A DNA stretch of 64,000 nucleotides. It comes from Caulobacteraceae bacterium (GTDB lineage: Bacteria > Pseudomonadota > Alphaproteobacteria > Caulobacterales > Caulobacteraceae). The notes beneath the pieces are model-generated. The model was given only the letters and a program-made list of their open reading frames with translations, was not told the origin of the DNA and made no database searches. This document shows, piece after piece, positions 31,877 through 43,632 of the stretch. Positions within the stretch are counted from its first letter, which is position 1, and the number at the start of each line of letters is the position of its first letter. The stretch is taken from contig CANJME010000011.1 of assembly GCA_947475875.1 (NCBI GenBank), positions 1-64,000 of the forward strand, given 5' to 3'. The translations under genes and the position numbers were made by a program.

Positions 31877-33304
31877 CAGCTTTCGGACTAGGGTTTCGAG
31901 GTCGCGCGCCAGGACCGGATCGCCGGCCTTAAGCTCCTCGATGCGCCGCACGGCGTGAAGCACCGTGGTGTGGTCGCGGCCTCCGAAACGGCGGCCGATA
32001 TCGGGCAGAGAGCGGGTGGTGATCTGTTTGGCGATCCACATGGCGGCCTGACGGGGCCGGGCGATGGCGCGCTGGCGGCGCTCGGAAATCAGGTCGGCCT
32101 GTTTGAGGCTGTAGTACTCGGCCACGGTCTTCTGAATCTCGTCGACGGTGACCCGGCGCTCTCCGCCGCGCAGGTTCGGTCGCAAGATGGCTTGCGCTTC
32201 ATCGAGGCTGAGGCGGGCGACCCCGCCGCCGAGGCGTGCCATCAGGGTGTTGAGGGCGCCTTCCATCTCGCGAACGCTGTCGGTGAAACGGTCGGCCAGG
32301 AATTGCAGGACTTCCGGTTTGACGGTCAGGCCAGAGACGCCGACCGAGCGGCCCAGGGCATCAAGTTTCTTTTCGAGAATGCCGAGCCGCAAAGCCCGGT
32401 CTGCCGGCTCGATGCCGCACACAAGGCCCGCCTGGAGGTGGCTGCGCAGGCGAGGCTCCATCTCGGCCAGATCGACCGGCGCGCGGTCGGAGGTGAACAC
32501 CACCCGGCGACCGTCTTCCATCAGGGCGGTCAGGGTGTGGAACAGCTCTTCCTGGGTGGACTGCTTGCCGGCGATGAAGTGCACATCGTCGATGAGCAGG
32601 AGGTCGGCATCGCGCAGGGTTTCCTTGAAGACGGCCGTCTTGCGGTCCTGGATAGCGCGCACGAAGGTCGACAGGAACCGCTCGGCGGTCAGGTAGACAA
32701 CTTTTTTCGAGGGCGCGGCGCGGGTCGCCTCATGGGCGATGGCGTTCATCAGGTGGGTTTTGCCGAAGCCGTAGGGGCCATGGAACAGCACCGGATTGAA
32801 ATGGCCATCCGACCAGGAGGCGACCCGGCGGGCCACGGCGTAGGCGAACTCATTGGGCGCGCCGGCGACAAAGGTTGAAAAAGTGAGACGCTCCTGCAGG
32901 CCGGGGACAGGGGCCAACCGGCTTGCGTCACCGCGGCCGGGGGCCAGGTGAGGCAGGTCAGAGGAGACCGGATCAGCGGCCTCCAGATAGTCAGCCTGGC
33001 CGGTGCGGGCGGCCAAAGAGTCGAATTCAATCCGCGACTTCAGCGCCAGATGGCGGCCCTCCGGATCGTTCTGGCTCCACAACTCCTGGATGCGGCGCCA
33101 GGCGTTACGCCGGATCCAGTCGCGGGCGATGCCGGTCGGGGTGACGAGAACAACGCCGCCATCGCGGTCCTGGCGGAGCGAAGCCTGACCGAGCCAGGAG
33201 CCGAACGCATCGGCACCCAGCTCTCCCTTCAATGTGAGGCACGCGGCGGTCCAGATACTGCCCGGAGACACCTTCGCGCTCTCCATTCTTTCCGCGATCG
33301 TCAT
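31868..33304 (-). CDS. dnaA: Chromosomal replication initiator DnaA
   Basis: 478 residues from ATG 33304 (MTIAERMESAK); an upstream in-frame start is possible but is not conserved in character. Domain I is short, domain II is a variable linker (about 95-145), domain III has Walker A GPYGFGKTH and LIDDVHFIAGKQSTQEE, and domain IV has the DnaA signature GRDHTTVLHAVRRIEEL. It closely resembles Caulobacter DnaA from memory. The upstream region has a cluster of GANTC sites, which fits CcrM-type control. Confidence 0.96.
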   Translation of the reverse strand: MTIAERMESAKVSPGSIWTAACLTLKGELGADAFGSWLGQASLRQDRDGGVVLVTPTGIARDWIRRNAWRRIQELWSQNDPEGRHLALKSRIEFDSLAARTGQADYLEAADPVSSDLPHLAPGRGDASRLAPVPGLQERLTFSTFVAGAPNEFAYAVARRVASWSDGHFNPVLFHGPYGFGKTHLMNAIAHEATRAAPSKKVVYLTAERFLSTFVRAIQDRKTAVFKETLRDADLLLIDDVHFIAGKQSTQEELFHTLTALMEDGRRVVFTSDRAPVDLAEMEPRLRSHLQAGLVCGIEPADRALRLGILEKKLDALGRSVGVSGLTVKPEVLQFLADRFTDSVREMEGALNTLMARLGGGVARLSLDEAQAILRPNLRGGERRVTVDEIQKTVAEYYSLKQADLISERRQRAIARPRQAAMWIAKQITTRSLPDIGRRFGGRDHTTVLHAVRRIEELKAGDPVLARDLETLVRKLRG

Positions 33305-33685
33305 ATCAATGCCCCGCCCGTCGCAGGAGCCATCAGGCGCCCACGTCACATTCCGTCAAAGTCAAAATATCTACAACAGATACAAGCGCTTATCCGGCAT
33401 CATCATTGGTCCTGGCGGTTATGTTCCGCCCCGGAGAAGCGCGTTTCCGATCTTTACGATAGCCTTCCATTGACCCCGGTCAATGGGAGAATCAGGACTG
33501 ATTCGCGAACATCGTTATTGACTCCGGACAGGTCGTTGGGAGGCTTAAGAAAACTGTCGCAAAAAAATTTTCCGAGGGACAACTAGGTCGCAACTTTGCA
33601 GCGCTGCGGCCAAAAACGCGCGCTGAACGGGTGACGAAATCGCACGCCGAAATTGTCGTGGAATCTAGAGGTGTTAGATTAAACT
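33305..33685 (-). promoter_or_regulatory. dnaA upstream region with GANTC cluster and palindrome
   Basis: 381 bp without a gene. It holds a perfect 9-bp inverted repeat CCATTGACC/GGTCAATGG at 33467-33486. Three GANTC sites follow within 36 bp (GAATC 33489, GATTC 33500, GACTC 33520), and a fourth lies at 33661. An A/T tract (AAAAAAATTTT) lies near 33560. It also has a partial DnaA-like TTATCCGGC near 33391. In Caulobacter, CcrM methylation of GANTC in the dnaA promoter controls firing; the same is inferred here. I see no cluster of DnaA boxes that would mark oriC. Confidence 0.55.
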
Positions 33686-33701
33686 CAACCCTGGAGGGTT
33701 G
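33686..33701 (-). terminator. Hairpin terminator of rpsT
   Basis: Perfect CAACCCT/AGGGTTG stem with a two-base centre, beginning directly after the rpsT stop and followed leftward by GAGTTTAAT. Confidence 0.65.
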
Positions 33702-33971
33702 TCAGGCCGCGCCTAGCTTTTTGAGTTGGGCGTGCAGGCGCGACACTTTGCGCGCGCCGGAGTTCTTGTGCACCAAACCCTTGCCGACGGCGCGCATCAG
33801 TTCCGACTGGGCCTCAACGAAGGCGGTCTTGGCGGCGGCGGCGTCGCCCCCTTGCAGGGCTTCTTCGAACTTGCGCAGGAAGGTGCGGACGCGGCTGCGG
33901 CGCGCCTTGTTGACCTCGGTGCGGCGGGCGATCTTGCGGATCGCCTTCTTGGAGCCGGGCGTATTGGCCAT
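33702..33971 (-). CDS. rpsT: 30S ribosomal protein S20
   Basis: 89 residues from ATG 33971; the longer in-frame opening is not used. It begins [22 protein letters not shown], a basic N-terminus typical of S20, and ends [11 protein letters not shown]. It binds 16S rRNA in the 30S body. It lies upstream of dnaA, as in Caulobacter. Confidence 0.97.
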   Translation of the reverse strand: MANTPGSKKAIRKIARRTEVNKARRSRVRTFLRKFEEALQGGDAAAAKTAFVEAQSELMRAVGKGLVHKNSGARKVSRLHAQLKKLGAA

Positions 33972-34082
33972 TCGGTAGTTCCTCGTATGCGCGGAGGTTT
34001 GATCCACGCCGGAATTTCAGGAAGGCGCGCCTATAGCGAAAGGACCCCTTCGCGTCAACGCGCGCCGGCGTGACAGCGAGTT

Positions 34083-34961
34083 TTATGGTCCTTCGACCGT
34101 GATCCCCCGCGCCCGGAGCATGGCCGGCACGCTGTCGGGACCAACCAGATGGCCGACCCCGACCACGATGACGGTCTCGCCCGATCCGGCCAGCCGATCC
34201 ATGATTTTCGGGATCCAGGCCGTGTTCCGTTGTTTGATCAGCCGGTCATACATGCCGGGCGTTGCTTTCTTAAGGGGATCGAGCGCTTCGGTTACGAGGC
34301 CGGCGGTATCGCCTCTCATCCAGTATCCGACGATATCGCCGAAACTCTCCGGCTCGTCCTCGATGGTGTGGAGGGTTTCGACGAGACTGGCGAGTTGGTC
34401 GGCACGCGAGGCGTCGGCCAGGGTCGAGATCTGCTGTTCGGCGGTCTCGAACGACCGCCGATGAACGCGGGCGGGGGTATCATGGTCGAGCACCTCTTCG
34501 ACGCCCAGCGCGGCTTCGCCGCCGTGGGAGGACGCGTCGACCTGGGAGAGGGTGAGGTCTGCCATCCAGGGGGTCATGCGATCATAATAGGCCAGCGCCT
34601 GGCCATGGGTGGCGGCGAAACGCTTCAACCGATCGAGCGAAACAGTATCCAGCATGGCGCTGAGGCTCTCGCCGGCAGGGAGGACGCCGCGCCGCGCTGC
34701 TGTCTGGGCGCCGGCCAGCCGACTTTTTGAATCGAAAGTGGTTTCGAACCAGATGTCGTCTGCCCGGGCGAGAGCAGACTTCAGCACCGCGGGCCGCCAA
34801 TCCTGCCCCTGAGGCAGGATGTGAACCGAACCGAAGAGGATGATCGTCGAGTCCTTGTCGCGGATAACCCAGACCGGCGGCTCGGCGTGGGCCGCGCAGG
34901 CGGAACCGAAAAAGGCCAACAGGGCAAAGAGAAAGGCGAGCTTGCGCACGGAGTCGATCAT
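34083..34961 (-). CDS. TraB/GumN-family exported protein
   Basis: 292 residues from ATG 34961, overlapping the mutM stop by ATGA. A signal peptide (about 1-27) is followed by the GumN/TraB (PF01963) pattern: IILFGSVHILP near the start, conserved acidic and aromatic residues through the middle, and VIVVGVGHLVGPDSV near the C-terminus. The family is related to TIKI-type metalloproteases; function in bacteria is mostly unknown. Likely periplasmic and cotranslated with mutM. Confidence 0.85.
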   Translation of the reverse strand: MIDSVRKLAFLFALLAFFGSACAAHAEPPVWVIRDKDSTIILFGSVHILPQGQDWRPAVLKSALARADDIWFETTFDSKSRLAGAQTAARRGVLPAGESLSAMLDTVSLDRLKRFAATHGQALAYYDRMTPWMADLTLSQVDASSHGGEAALGVEEVLDHDTPARVHRRSFETAEQQISTLADASRADQLASLVETLHTIEDEPESFGDIVGYWMRGDTAGLVTEALDPLKKATPGMYDRLIKQRNTAWIPKIMDRLAGSGETVIVVGVGHLVGPDSVPAMLRARGITVEGP

Positions 34962-35821
34962 TTCTGGCAAACGCGGCAGAAAAAGGTTGAGCGGCCAGCC
35001 TGAACGGCGCGCTCGATGGAGCCTTCGCAGCCCAGCGTCGGGCAAGGCTGGCCCTCACGGTCGTAGACCCGGAAACGATGCTGGAAATAGCCGAGCGCGC
35101 CGTCGGCGGCGGCGTAGTCGCTGATGGAGGACCCGCCCGCCTCTATGGCTTCGGCCAGGACATCGCGGATGGCGCCCACGAGCTCCGGCAGCCGGGCGGC
35201 CTTGACCCCGCCCGCCGCTTTGAGCGGCGAGATATGGGCCCGATGCAGGGCCTCGGAGACGTAGATGTTGCCGAGGCCAGCGACGATGCGCTGGTCGAGC
35301 AGCAAGGTCTTGGGTCCCTGTTTGCGACCGGCGAAAGCGCGGGCGAGCAGGCCGGTGTTGAAATCCGGGCCGAGGGGTTCGGGGCCCATGCCGGCGAACC
35401 AGGGATGGCGCTCCAGCCCCTCGGTGCCGATCAGGTCCATAAAGCCGAAGCGGCGCGGATCGTAGAAGGTGACCGCCGCGCCGGCCTCAGTTTCGAACAC
35501 CACATGGGCGTGTTTCGGATCGGGCGCGCTGGCGTAGAGATATTCACCCGGATGGGTAGCCTGGCTTTCCCGCTCGATCTCGAAGCGGCCGGTCATGCCG
35601 AGGTGCATCACCAGGGTGTCGCCCCGGTCCAGCGGGGCCAGCAGATATTTCGCGCGGCGCTCCAGCCGCTCGATCCGCGCGCCGGTCAGGCGCTGGACGA
35701 AACCCTCCGGGAAGGGGAAGCGCAGATCCGGCCTGCGGGCCTCGACGCGCACCAGCCGGGCGCCGGCCAGCACCGGCTCCAGACCCCGGCGAACGGTTTC
35801 GACCTCGGGCAACTCAGGCAT
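34958..35821 (-). CDS. mutM: Formamidopyrimidine-DNA glycosylase
   Basis: 287 residues from ATG 35821; a longer in-frame start exists but MPELPEVE must be the N-terminus because Pro2 is the catalytic nucleophile. It removes 8-oxoguanine and cuts the strand. It contains Glu3, the helix-two-turn-helix, and a C-terminal zinc finger CPTLGCEGSIERAV...STFFCRVC. It diverges from ubiE. Confidence 0.95.
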   Translation of the reverse strand: MPELPEVETVRRGLEPVLAGARLVRVEARRPDLRFPFPEGFVQRLTGARIERLERRAKYLLAPLDRGDTLVMHLGMTGRFEIERESQATHPGEYLYASAPDPKHAHVVFETEAGAAVTFYDPRRFGFMDLIGTEGLERHPWFAGMGPEPLGPDFNTGLLARAFAGRKQGPKTLLLDQRIVAGLGNIYVSEALHRAHISPLKAAGGVKAARLPELVGAIRDVLAEAIEAGGSSISDYAAADGALGYFQHRFRVYDREGQPCPTLGCEGSIERAVQAGRSTFFCRVCQK

Positions 35822-35875
35822 GCCTCCGCTCATCGAAGATGACGCGCGCCCGCGCAAGGTCTAAAGGCATGCGCC

Positions 35876-36646
35876 ATGGAACCGGCGGCCGGAAACGATA
35901 AGGCGAGCTTCGGCTTTCGCGAGGTCGAGGCGGGCGAGAAAGCGGGGCTCGTGCGCGGCGTCTTCGATTCCGTCGCCTCGCGCTATGACCTGATGAACGA
36001 TGTGATGAGCGCGGGCGTCCACCGCGTGTGGAAAGACATTACGGCCGCCCGGCTCAATCCCCAGCCCGGCGAGGTGATCGTCGATTGCGCGGGCGGCACC
36101 GGCGACATGGCCCGGCGGTTCGCCCGCCTGGCGGAAAAGGCCCGCAAGCGGCGCGGCGGAGCCCCGGCCGAGATCTTTGTGGTCGACTACAATGCCGAGA
36201 TGATCGCCGCGGGCCGGGCAAAGCCCTTCGACGCGGCGATCCGCTGGAGTGTGGGCGATGCCCAGAGGCTGCCGCTGCCGGACGGATGCGCCGATGCCTA
36301 TGTGATCAGCTTCGGCATACGCAACGTCACCGATATTTCGGCGGCGCTGGCCGAAGCCCGGCGGGTGCTGAAGCCCGGCGGGCGGTTCCTCTGCCTGGAG
36401 TTTTCACGGCCGGTCACGCAGACGCTGCAAAAGGCCTATGATGCCTATTCGTTCAAGGTCATCCCGGCCATGGGCGAACTGGTGGCCCGGGACCGGGCCT
36501 CCTATCAGTACCTGGTCGAGAGCATCCGGCGCTTTCCGCCGCAAGACCGGTTCGCGCAGTTGATCCGCGAAGCCGGGTTTTCCAATGTCGGCTGGACCAA
36601 TTTCACCGGCGGCGTCGCCGCCCTGCATCACGGCTGGGCGGTTTGA
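35876..36646 (+). CDS. ubiE: Demethylmenaquinone/ubiquinone biosynthesis methyltransferase UbiE
   Basis: 256 residues, the C-methyltransferase of ubiquinone synthesis. Family motifs are [33 protein letters not shown] and SFGIRNVTD, then [11 protein letters not shown] and the C-terminal [19 protein letters not shown]. It overlaps ubiB by four bases (TTGA), so coupling is likely. Confidence 0.96.
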   Translation: MEPAAGNDKASFGFREVEAGEKAGLVRGVFDSVASRYDLMNDVMSAGVHRVWKDITAARLNPQPGEVIVDCAGGTGDMARRFARLAEKARKRRGGAPAEIFVVDYNAEMIAAGRAKPFDAAIRWSVGDAQRLPLPDGCADAYVISFGIRNVTDISAALAEARRVLKPGGRFLCLEFSRPVTQTLQKAYDAYSFKVIPAMGELVARDRASYQYLVESIRRFPPQDRFAQLIREAGFSNVGWTNFTGGVAALHHGWAV

Positions 36647-38157
36647 AGGATATTCCGGCGTTTTTCAGACTGGTCGGCATCGGCTGGCGGCTGGTGCGCG
36701 CCGATGCGCTCCTGCCGCGCGAGATCGATCATTTGCTGCCCGCCAGCGTGCGGGTCATCGCCGGCTTCCTGCGGCTGTTCTCGGGCCGCGCGGCGCGGGC
36801 CGGACGGCCGGGTCAGCGGCTGGCCGGCGCCTTGGAGAGCATGGGTCCGGCCGCCATCAAGCTGGGACAGCTGCTTTCCACCCGCGCCGACATCTTCGGA
36901 GACGTATTTGCGAACGACCTCTCGCACCTGAAGGACCGGCTGGCGCCGTTTTCCCTGGCCCTGGCCCGGGCCGAGATCGAGACCAGCCTGGGACGCCCGC
37001 CCGAGGCTTTATTCATCTCCATTGATCCGCCGATCGCAGCGGCCTCCGTCGCCCAGGCTCACCCCGCCACCCTGCACGACGGGCGCAAGGTGGCGGTCAA
37101 GGTGCTCAGGCCCGGCATCGAGGCGCGGATCGATCGCGATGGCGAAACTCTGATGCTGGCCGCCCGGCTGGCCGAACGCCATGTGCGCCTGGCGCGACGG
37201 CTGGAGGCCAGGGCCCTGGTCGCCACCGTGATCCGCTCGCTGGAGCTGGAAACCGACCTTCGGCTCGAAGCCGGGGGGGCCGATGAACTCAAGGCTGTCA
37301 TGGCCAAGGACGGGCTGATGGACGCGCCCGCCGTGGTCTGGGACGGGGTGGGCCGACGGGTGATGACGCTGGAGTGGGCCGGCGGCATGCCGCTCTCCGA
37401 TCCAGCCTCGATGACGGCGCCCGGCGTCGATCGCCATTCGGTGGCGAAGAAGCTGATCCAGGCTTTTCTGGCCCAGGCGCTCGATCACGGCGTCTTTCAT
37501 GCCGACCTGCATGAGGGAAACCTCTTCCTCACCGCGCCAGACCGGATCACCGCGGTGGATTTCGGCATCATCGGCCGTATCGGATCGGACGTGCGACGGT
37601 ATCTCGCCGAAATTCTCTGGGGCTTCATTACGCGGGACTATATCCGCGTGGCCCGGGCCCACTTCGAAGCGGGCTATGTGCCGAAAACCCAGTCGCTGGA
37701 GCTCTTCGCCCAGGCCCTCCGCTCGGTCGGCGAGCCGGTGATCGGCAAGGCCGCCGACACGGTGTCCATGGGGCGGCTGCTGACCCAGCTCTTCGCCATC
37801 ACCGCGCTCTTCGACATGCACCTGCGCCCCGAGCTGGTGTTACTGCAGAAGACCATGGTGGCGGTCGAGGGCGTCGCCCGCAGGCTCTATCCCGACCTTG
37901 ACCTGTGGGCCACATCGCGCCCCATCGTCGAGCGCTATATCGCCCGCGAGCTGTCGCCTTTGAAACGCATCAATGGCCATCTGGAAGAGATCACGGCCGC
38001 CGCCCGCGCCATCGTCCGCTTGGCCGAACGCGAGCCGGCCCCGGTCGTGGCGATCCAAGCGCCAAGGCCGGGCCGGGCATTGCTGTGGTTCCTGGCGGGC
38101 GCGGCGAGCGCCAGTCTCGTCAGCCTTGTGACGATCTGGATTGTGCTGACTTCGTAG
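36643..38157 (+). CDS. ubiB: UbiB/ABC1-family atypical kinase for ubiquinone biosynthesis
   Basis: 504 residues from a TTG overlapping the ubiE stop (TTGA). The ABC1 KxGQ motif appears as [17 protein letters not shown], then [26 protein letters not shown] and [11 protein letters not shown]-terminal transmembrane helix (about 478-500) anchors it to the inner membrane. It is an ATPase/kinase-like protein needed for ubiquinone assembly. The last 38 bp overlap the 3' end of the convergent exported protein. Confidence 0.92.
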   Translation: MKDIPAFFRLVGIGWRLVRADALLPREIDHLLPASVRVIAGFLRLFSGRAARAGRPGQRLAGALESMGPAAIKLGQLLSTRADIFGDVFANDLSHLKDRLAPFSLALARAEIETSLGRPPEALFISIDPPIAAASVAQAHPATLHDGRKVAVKVLRPGIEARIDRDGETLMLAARLAERHVRLARRLEARALVATVIRSLELETDLRLEAGGADELKAVMAKDGLMDAPAVVWDGVGRRVMTLEWAGGMPLSDPASMTAPGVDRHSVAKKLIQAFLAQALDHGVFHADLHEGNLFLTAPDRITAVDFGIIGRIGSDVRRYLAEILWGFITRDYIRVARAHFEAGYVPKTQSLELFAQALRSVGEPVIGKAADTVSMGRLLTQLFAITALFDMHLRPELVLLQKTMVAVEGVARRLYPDLDLWATSRPIVERYIARELSPLKRINGHLEEITAAARAIVRLAEREPAPVVAIQAPRPGRALLWFLAGAASASLVSLVTIWIVLTS

Positions 38158-38683
38158 CGGCCTTGCGCGGGGCCTTGTCCTTGGCGGACGCCAGCGTCTG
38201 TTTCTGCTGGGCCCAATAGGCCTTGCCGTCGGCCGGCTTGAACAGGGTGCGCGGTGCGCCTTCCTTCGACATCACCGCGAAGATGTTCTCGCGGGCGTCA
38301 TAGATCAGAGTATCGCCATTGGCTCGTTTCAGGCTTTCGGCGCCGGACGGCGGATGGCCGGTGAAATCGTGGGCCTTGGCGACATAGGCATCCACGTTCG
38401 CCGACCCGAAGTCGGTCCCGTGATGCTCGAACTGGTACTGGGCGTTTTCCTGGGCCGTATGGTCCTTGTTCGCCGCCCACATGGGCTTGCCGGCAACCTT
38501 GGCGACCGGCAGATCGCGCGGATCGACCCTGGCGTCGGCCGAGGGCGTTGTCAGCGAGACGGGAGTTATCACCCCATCCTGCGAATGATCCCGCGCCGGA
38601 AGATCGGCGACATTCCTCTGGCAGGCCGCGCCGACCAGTACAAAACCGAGCGCCGCAACGCTCAAAACCGGACTGAATTTCAT
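38120..38683 (-). CDS. Exported protein with BECR-type toxin-like C-terminal domain (predicted)
   Basis: 187 residues from ATG 38683, preceded by GGAGGG at good spacing (a start 12 bases further up is less likely). A signal segment (about 1-20) ends at Cys21 in a weak lipobox (GAAC), so a lipoprotein is possible. Residues about 84-160 (QFEHHGTDFG, AYVAKAHDF, NGDTLIYDARENIFAVMS, RTLFKPADGKAYW) look to me like the barnase-EndoU-ColicinE5/RelE nuclease domains at the ends of bacterial polymorphic toxins. The tail is Lys/Ser-rich. No immunity gene is recognisable nearby. The assignment is from memory of pattern and is tentative. Confidence 0.55.
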   Translation of the reverse strand: MKFSPVLSVAALGFVLVGAACQRNVADLPARDHSQDGVITPVSLTTPSADARVDPRDLPVAKVAGKPMWAANKDHTAQENAQYQFEHHGTDFGSANVDAYVAKAHDFTGHPPSGAESLKRANGDTLIYDARENIFAVMSKEGAPRTLFKPADGKAYWAQQKQTLASAKDKAPRKAATKSAQSRSSQG

Positions 38684-38784
38684 GACACCCTCCATCCCTT
38701 GAACCCGCCATCACAGTGGCACGGAACAAAAGAAGAACATATCTGAACTTTTGTCGAGTCCTTTTTTCAGGGTATTGGCAGGCC

Positions 38785-39990
38785 ATGGAAAAGCGCGTGC
38801 TTCTCATCGTCGGCGGCGGGGTGGCGGCCTACAAGGCGCTGGAACTGACGCGCCTGCTCCGCAAGGCGGGCGTCGCGGTGCGGCCGATCCTGACCGAAAG
38901 CGGAGCGAAATTCGTCACGCCCCTATCGCTCTCGGCGCTGGCCGAAGGCAAGGTCTACTCGGACCTCTTCGACCTGACCGACGAGTCCGAAATGGGCCAC
39001 ATTGAGCTTTCCCGCTCGGCCGACCTGGTGGTCGTGGCGCCCGCCACCGCCAATCTGATGGCCCGCGCCGCGAACGGCATCGCCGATGATCTGGCGACCA
39101 CCACCTTGCTTGCCACCGACAAGCCAGTGCTGATGGCGCCGGCCATGAACGTGCGGATGTGGAGCCATGCGGCCACCCGGCGCAATCTGGCGACCCTGAA
39201 GGCCGACGGCGTGTCGTTTGTCGGTCCCGACGAAGGCGCCATGGCCTGCGGCGAATTCGGGCCGGGACGCCTGGTCGAACCCGGCGTGATTTTCGAAGCC
39301 ATCATGAACGCTCTGCAGGGTGGAGCATCCGGCCCCCTCGCGGGCAAGCGGGCGCTGGTGACGGCGGGCCCCACTGAGGAGCCCATCGATCCGGTGCGGG
39401 TGATCACCAACCGCTCGTCCGGACGGCAGGGGTATGGCATCGCCGGCGCGCTGGCCATGCTGGGTGCGGACGTCACCCTGGTGAGCGGCCCGACCGCCTT
39501 GCCGACACCCACGGGCGTGAAGCGCATCGACGTCGTCACCGCCGAGGAGATGTACAAGGCCTCGCTTGAGGTTGCGAAATCCGGCGAGCCGCTGGATGTG
39601 GGTGTGTTCGTCGCCGCCGTGGCCGATTGGCGGCCGGACGATGTGTTCGGCGTCAAGCTCAAGAAGGGCCACGCCGGCCCGCCGACCATCACCCTCGTGG
39701 AAAACAAGGACATCCTGGCCGCGGTCGCTTCGCTGAAGAAACGCCGCCCGAAACTGGTGGTCGGGTTCGCCGCCGAGACCAACGATGTCGAGGCCCACGC
39801 CCGCGCCAAGCTCGCCCGCAAGGGCTGTGACTGGATCATCGCCAACGACGTCACCGAAAAGGGCGTCATGGGCGGCGACGAGAACGCCGTCCTGCTGGTC
39901 ACCGCCAAATCCGTCGAGCGCTGGGAGCGCGCCGCCAAGGGCGCCGTTTCGGCCAAGATCGCAGACCGTATCGCAGAGGCTTTGAAGTGA
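38785..39990 (+). CDS. coaBC: Bifunctional phosphopantothenoylcysteine synthetase/decarboxylase
   Basis: 401 residues from ATG 38785; upstream in-frame codons are not conserved in character. It performs two steps of coenzyme A synthesis. The CoaC half has the catalytic His72 in MGHIELS, the PAMNVRMW flavoprotein motif (119-126) and Cys155 in [13 protein letters not shown]. The CoaB half has [20 protein letters not shown] and [18 protein letters not shown]. It overlaps dut by four bases. Confidence 0.96.
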   Translation: MEKRVLLIVGGGVAAYKALELTRLLRKAGVAVRPILTESGAKFVTPLSLSALAEGKVYSDLFDLTDESEMGHIELSRSADLVVVAPATANLMARAANGIADDLATTTLLATDKPVLMAPAMNVRMWSHAATRRNLATLKADGVSFVGPDEGAMACGEFGPGRLVEPGVIFEAIMNALQGGASGPLAGKRALVTAGPTEEPIDPVRVITNRSSGRQGYGIAGALAMLGADVTLVSGPTALPTPTGVKRIDVVTAEEMYKASLEVAKSGEPLDVGVFVAAVADWRPDDVFGVKLKKGHAGPPTITLVENKDILAAVASLKKRRPKLVVGFAAETNDVEAHARAKLARKGCDWIIANDVTEKGVMGGDENAVLLVTAKSVERWERAAKGAVSAKIADRIAEALK

Positions 39991-40442
39991 ACCCGACCAT
40001 CCCGATCAAACGCCTGGCGCACGGCGAGGGCCTGCCGCTGCCGGCCTACGAGACGCAAGGGTCGGCCGGCATGGATCTGCGCGCCGCCGTGCCCGAAGGC
40101 GAGCCGATGGTCCTGCGCCCCGGCGCCCGCGACATGGTTCCGACGGGCCTCGCCTTCGCCGTCCCGCCGGGTTTCGAAGCCCAGGTGCGCCCAAGGTCGG
40201 GCCTTGCCGCCAAGGCGGGGGTCACCTGCCTGAACACCCCCGGCACCATCGATTCCGATTATCGCGGCGAGGTGAAGGTCATCCTGATCAATCTCGGCGA
40301 AGAGGACTTCACCATCCGCCGCGGCGACCGCATCGCCCAGCTCGTTATCGCCCCGGTAACGCGGGCGGAATGGCTGGAGACATCGGAACTGGACGAAACA
40401 GCGCGCGGCGCTGGCGGTTTCGGGTCGACCGGGCAGGGCTAG
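39987..40442 (+). CDS. dut: dUTP diphosphatase (dUTPase)
   Basis: 151 residues from a GTG that overlaps the coaBC stop (GTGA). It hydrolyses dUTP to dUMP. Five trimeric-dUTPase motifs are visible: [42 protein letters not shown], and the C-terminal [10 protein letters not shown]. The stop interlocks with that of dapB in a CTAG. Confidence 0.96.
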   Translation: MNPTIPIKRLAHGEGLPLPAYETQGSAGMDLRAAVPEGEPMVLRPGARDMVPTGLAFAVPPGFEAQVRPRSGLAAKAGVTCLNTPGTIDSDYRGEVKVILINLGEEDFTIRRGDRIAQLVIAPVTRAEWLETSELDETARGAGGFGSTGQG

Positions 40443-41248
40443 GCCTTGAACCCCAGCACGTCCAGCATGTCGTAGAGGCCGGGCTTCTTGCCGACGATCC
40501 AAGCGGCGGATTGCACGGCCCCTTGCGCGAAGAGGGCGCGGTCTCTGGCGGAATGGCCGAGGGTCAGGATCTCGTTCTGACCCGCGAAGATCACCTGGTG
40601 CTCGCCGATGATGTCGCCGCCGCGCATCACTGAAAAGCCGATGTGCCCTTGCTTGCGTGGACCGGTGATGCCGTCGCGGCCGCGGTCGCTGATGTCGGCG
40701 AGGGTCTGGCCGCGGCCCTCGGCGGCGGCTTCGCCCAGCATCAGGGCGGTGCCGGAAGGGGCGTCGACCTTACGCTTATGGTGGGCCTCGAAGACCTCGA
40801 TGTCCCAGGCCTCGGGACCCAGCCGCTCGGCCGCCTGGCGCACGAGGCCCAGCAGGGTGTTGACGCCAAGCGAGAAACTGCGCGAGCGCACGATGGGAAT
40901 TTTGGCGGCGGCGGCGGCGATCACCGCCTCCTGCTCGGCGGATAGGCCCGTGGACCCCAGAATCAGGGCGGGCTTGCCGTTCTGACTGGCCTGGCGCGCC
41001 AGGGCCACCGTGGCCTCGGGCGCGGTGAAATCGACGATAACGTCGCAAAGGCCCAGGGCCTCTTCCCGCGTCACCATCACGCGGCTGTGGCCGCCTTCGT
41101 AGTCCACCACCTGGCCTTCGGACCCGGGCACATCATAGATGGCCGCAATCACCACATCGTCGCGCGCGTCGATGAGGCGCGCGACCGCCCAGCCCATGCG
41201 CCCGAGAGCGCCGGCGATGCCGATTTTGATGGGAGCTGCTGTGGCCAT
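40439..41248 (-). CDS. dapB: 4-hydroxy-tetrahydrodipicolinate reductase
   Basis: 269 residues, lysine/diaminopimelate pathway. N-terminal Rossmann motif [16 protein letters not shown], and the signature [18 protein letters not shown], whose His pair and Lys serve catalysis. Where most members have an Asn before the FS-x-GVN stretch, here the sequence is SRSFSLGVN. Length is normal. Divergent from maeB, and probably expressed alone. Confidence 0.94.
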   Translation of the reverse strand: MATAAPIKIGIAGALGRMGWAVARLIDARDDVVIAAIYDVPGSEGQVVDYEGGHSRVMVTREEALGLCDVIVDFTAPEATVALARQASQNGKPALILGSTGLSAEQEAVIAAAAAKIPIVRSRSFSLGVNTLLGLVRQAAERLGPEAWDIEVFEAHHKRKVDAPSGTALMLGEAAAEGRGQTLADISDRGRDGITGPRKQGHIGFSVMRGGDIIGEHQVIFAGQNEILTLGHSARDRALFAQGAVQSAAWIVGKKPGLYDMLDVLGFKA

Positions 41249-41355
41249 AATGCGTCGATAAGGCCGCTCCCGTCCTCGCGCAAGCTGACGCGGTTGTGAT
41301 CTGCGGTCGGCGCCGCTAGGTTGCGCGCCCGCATCCTCAATCCCCGCAAAGACTT

Positions 41356-43628
<2,273 letters not shown>

Positions 43629-43632
<4 letters not shown>

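Noticed and set aside
33305-33685. Chromosomal origin (oriC) at the dnaA upstream region
   Set aside because: I see an AT tract, GANTC sites and a palindrome but no cluster of DnaA boxes (only one weak TTATCCGGC). In Caulobacter the origin is not directly at dnaA.
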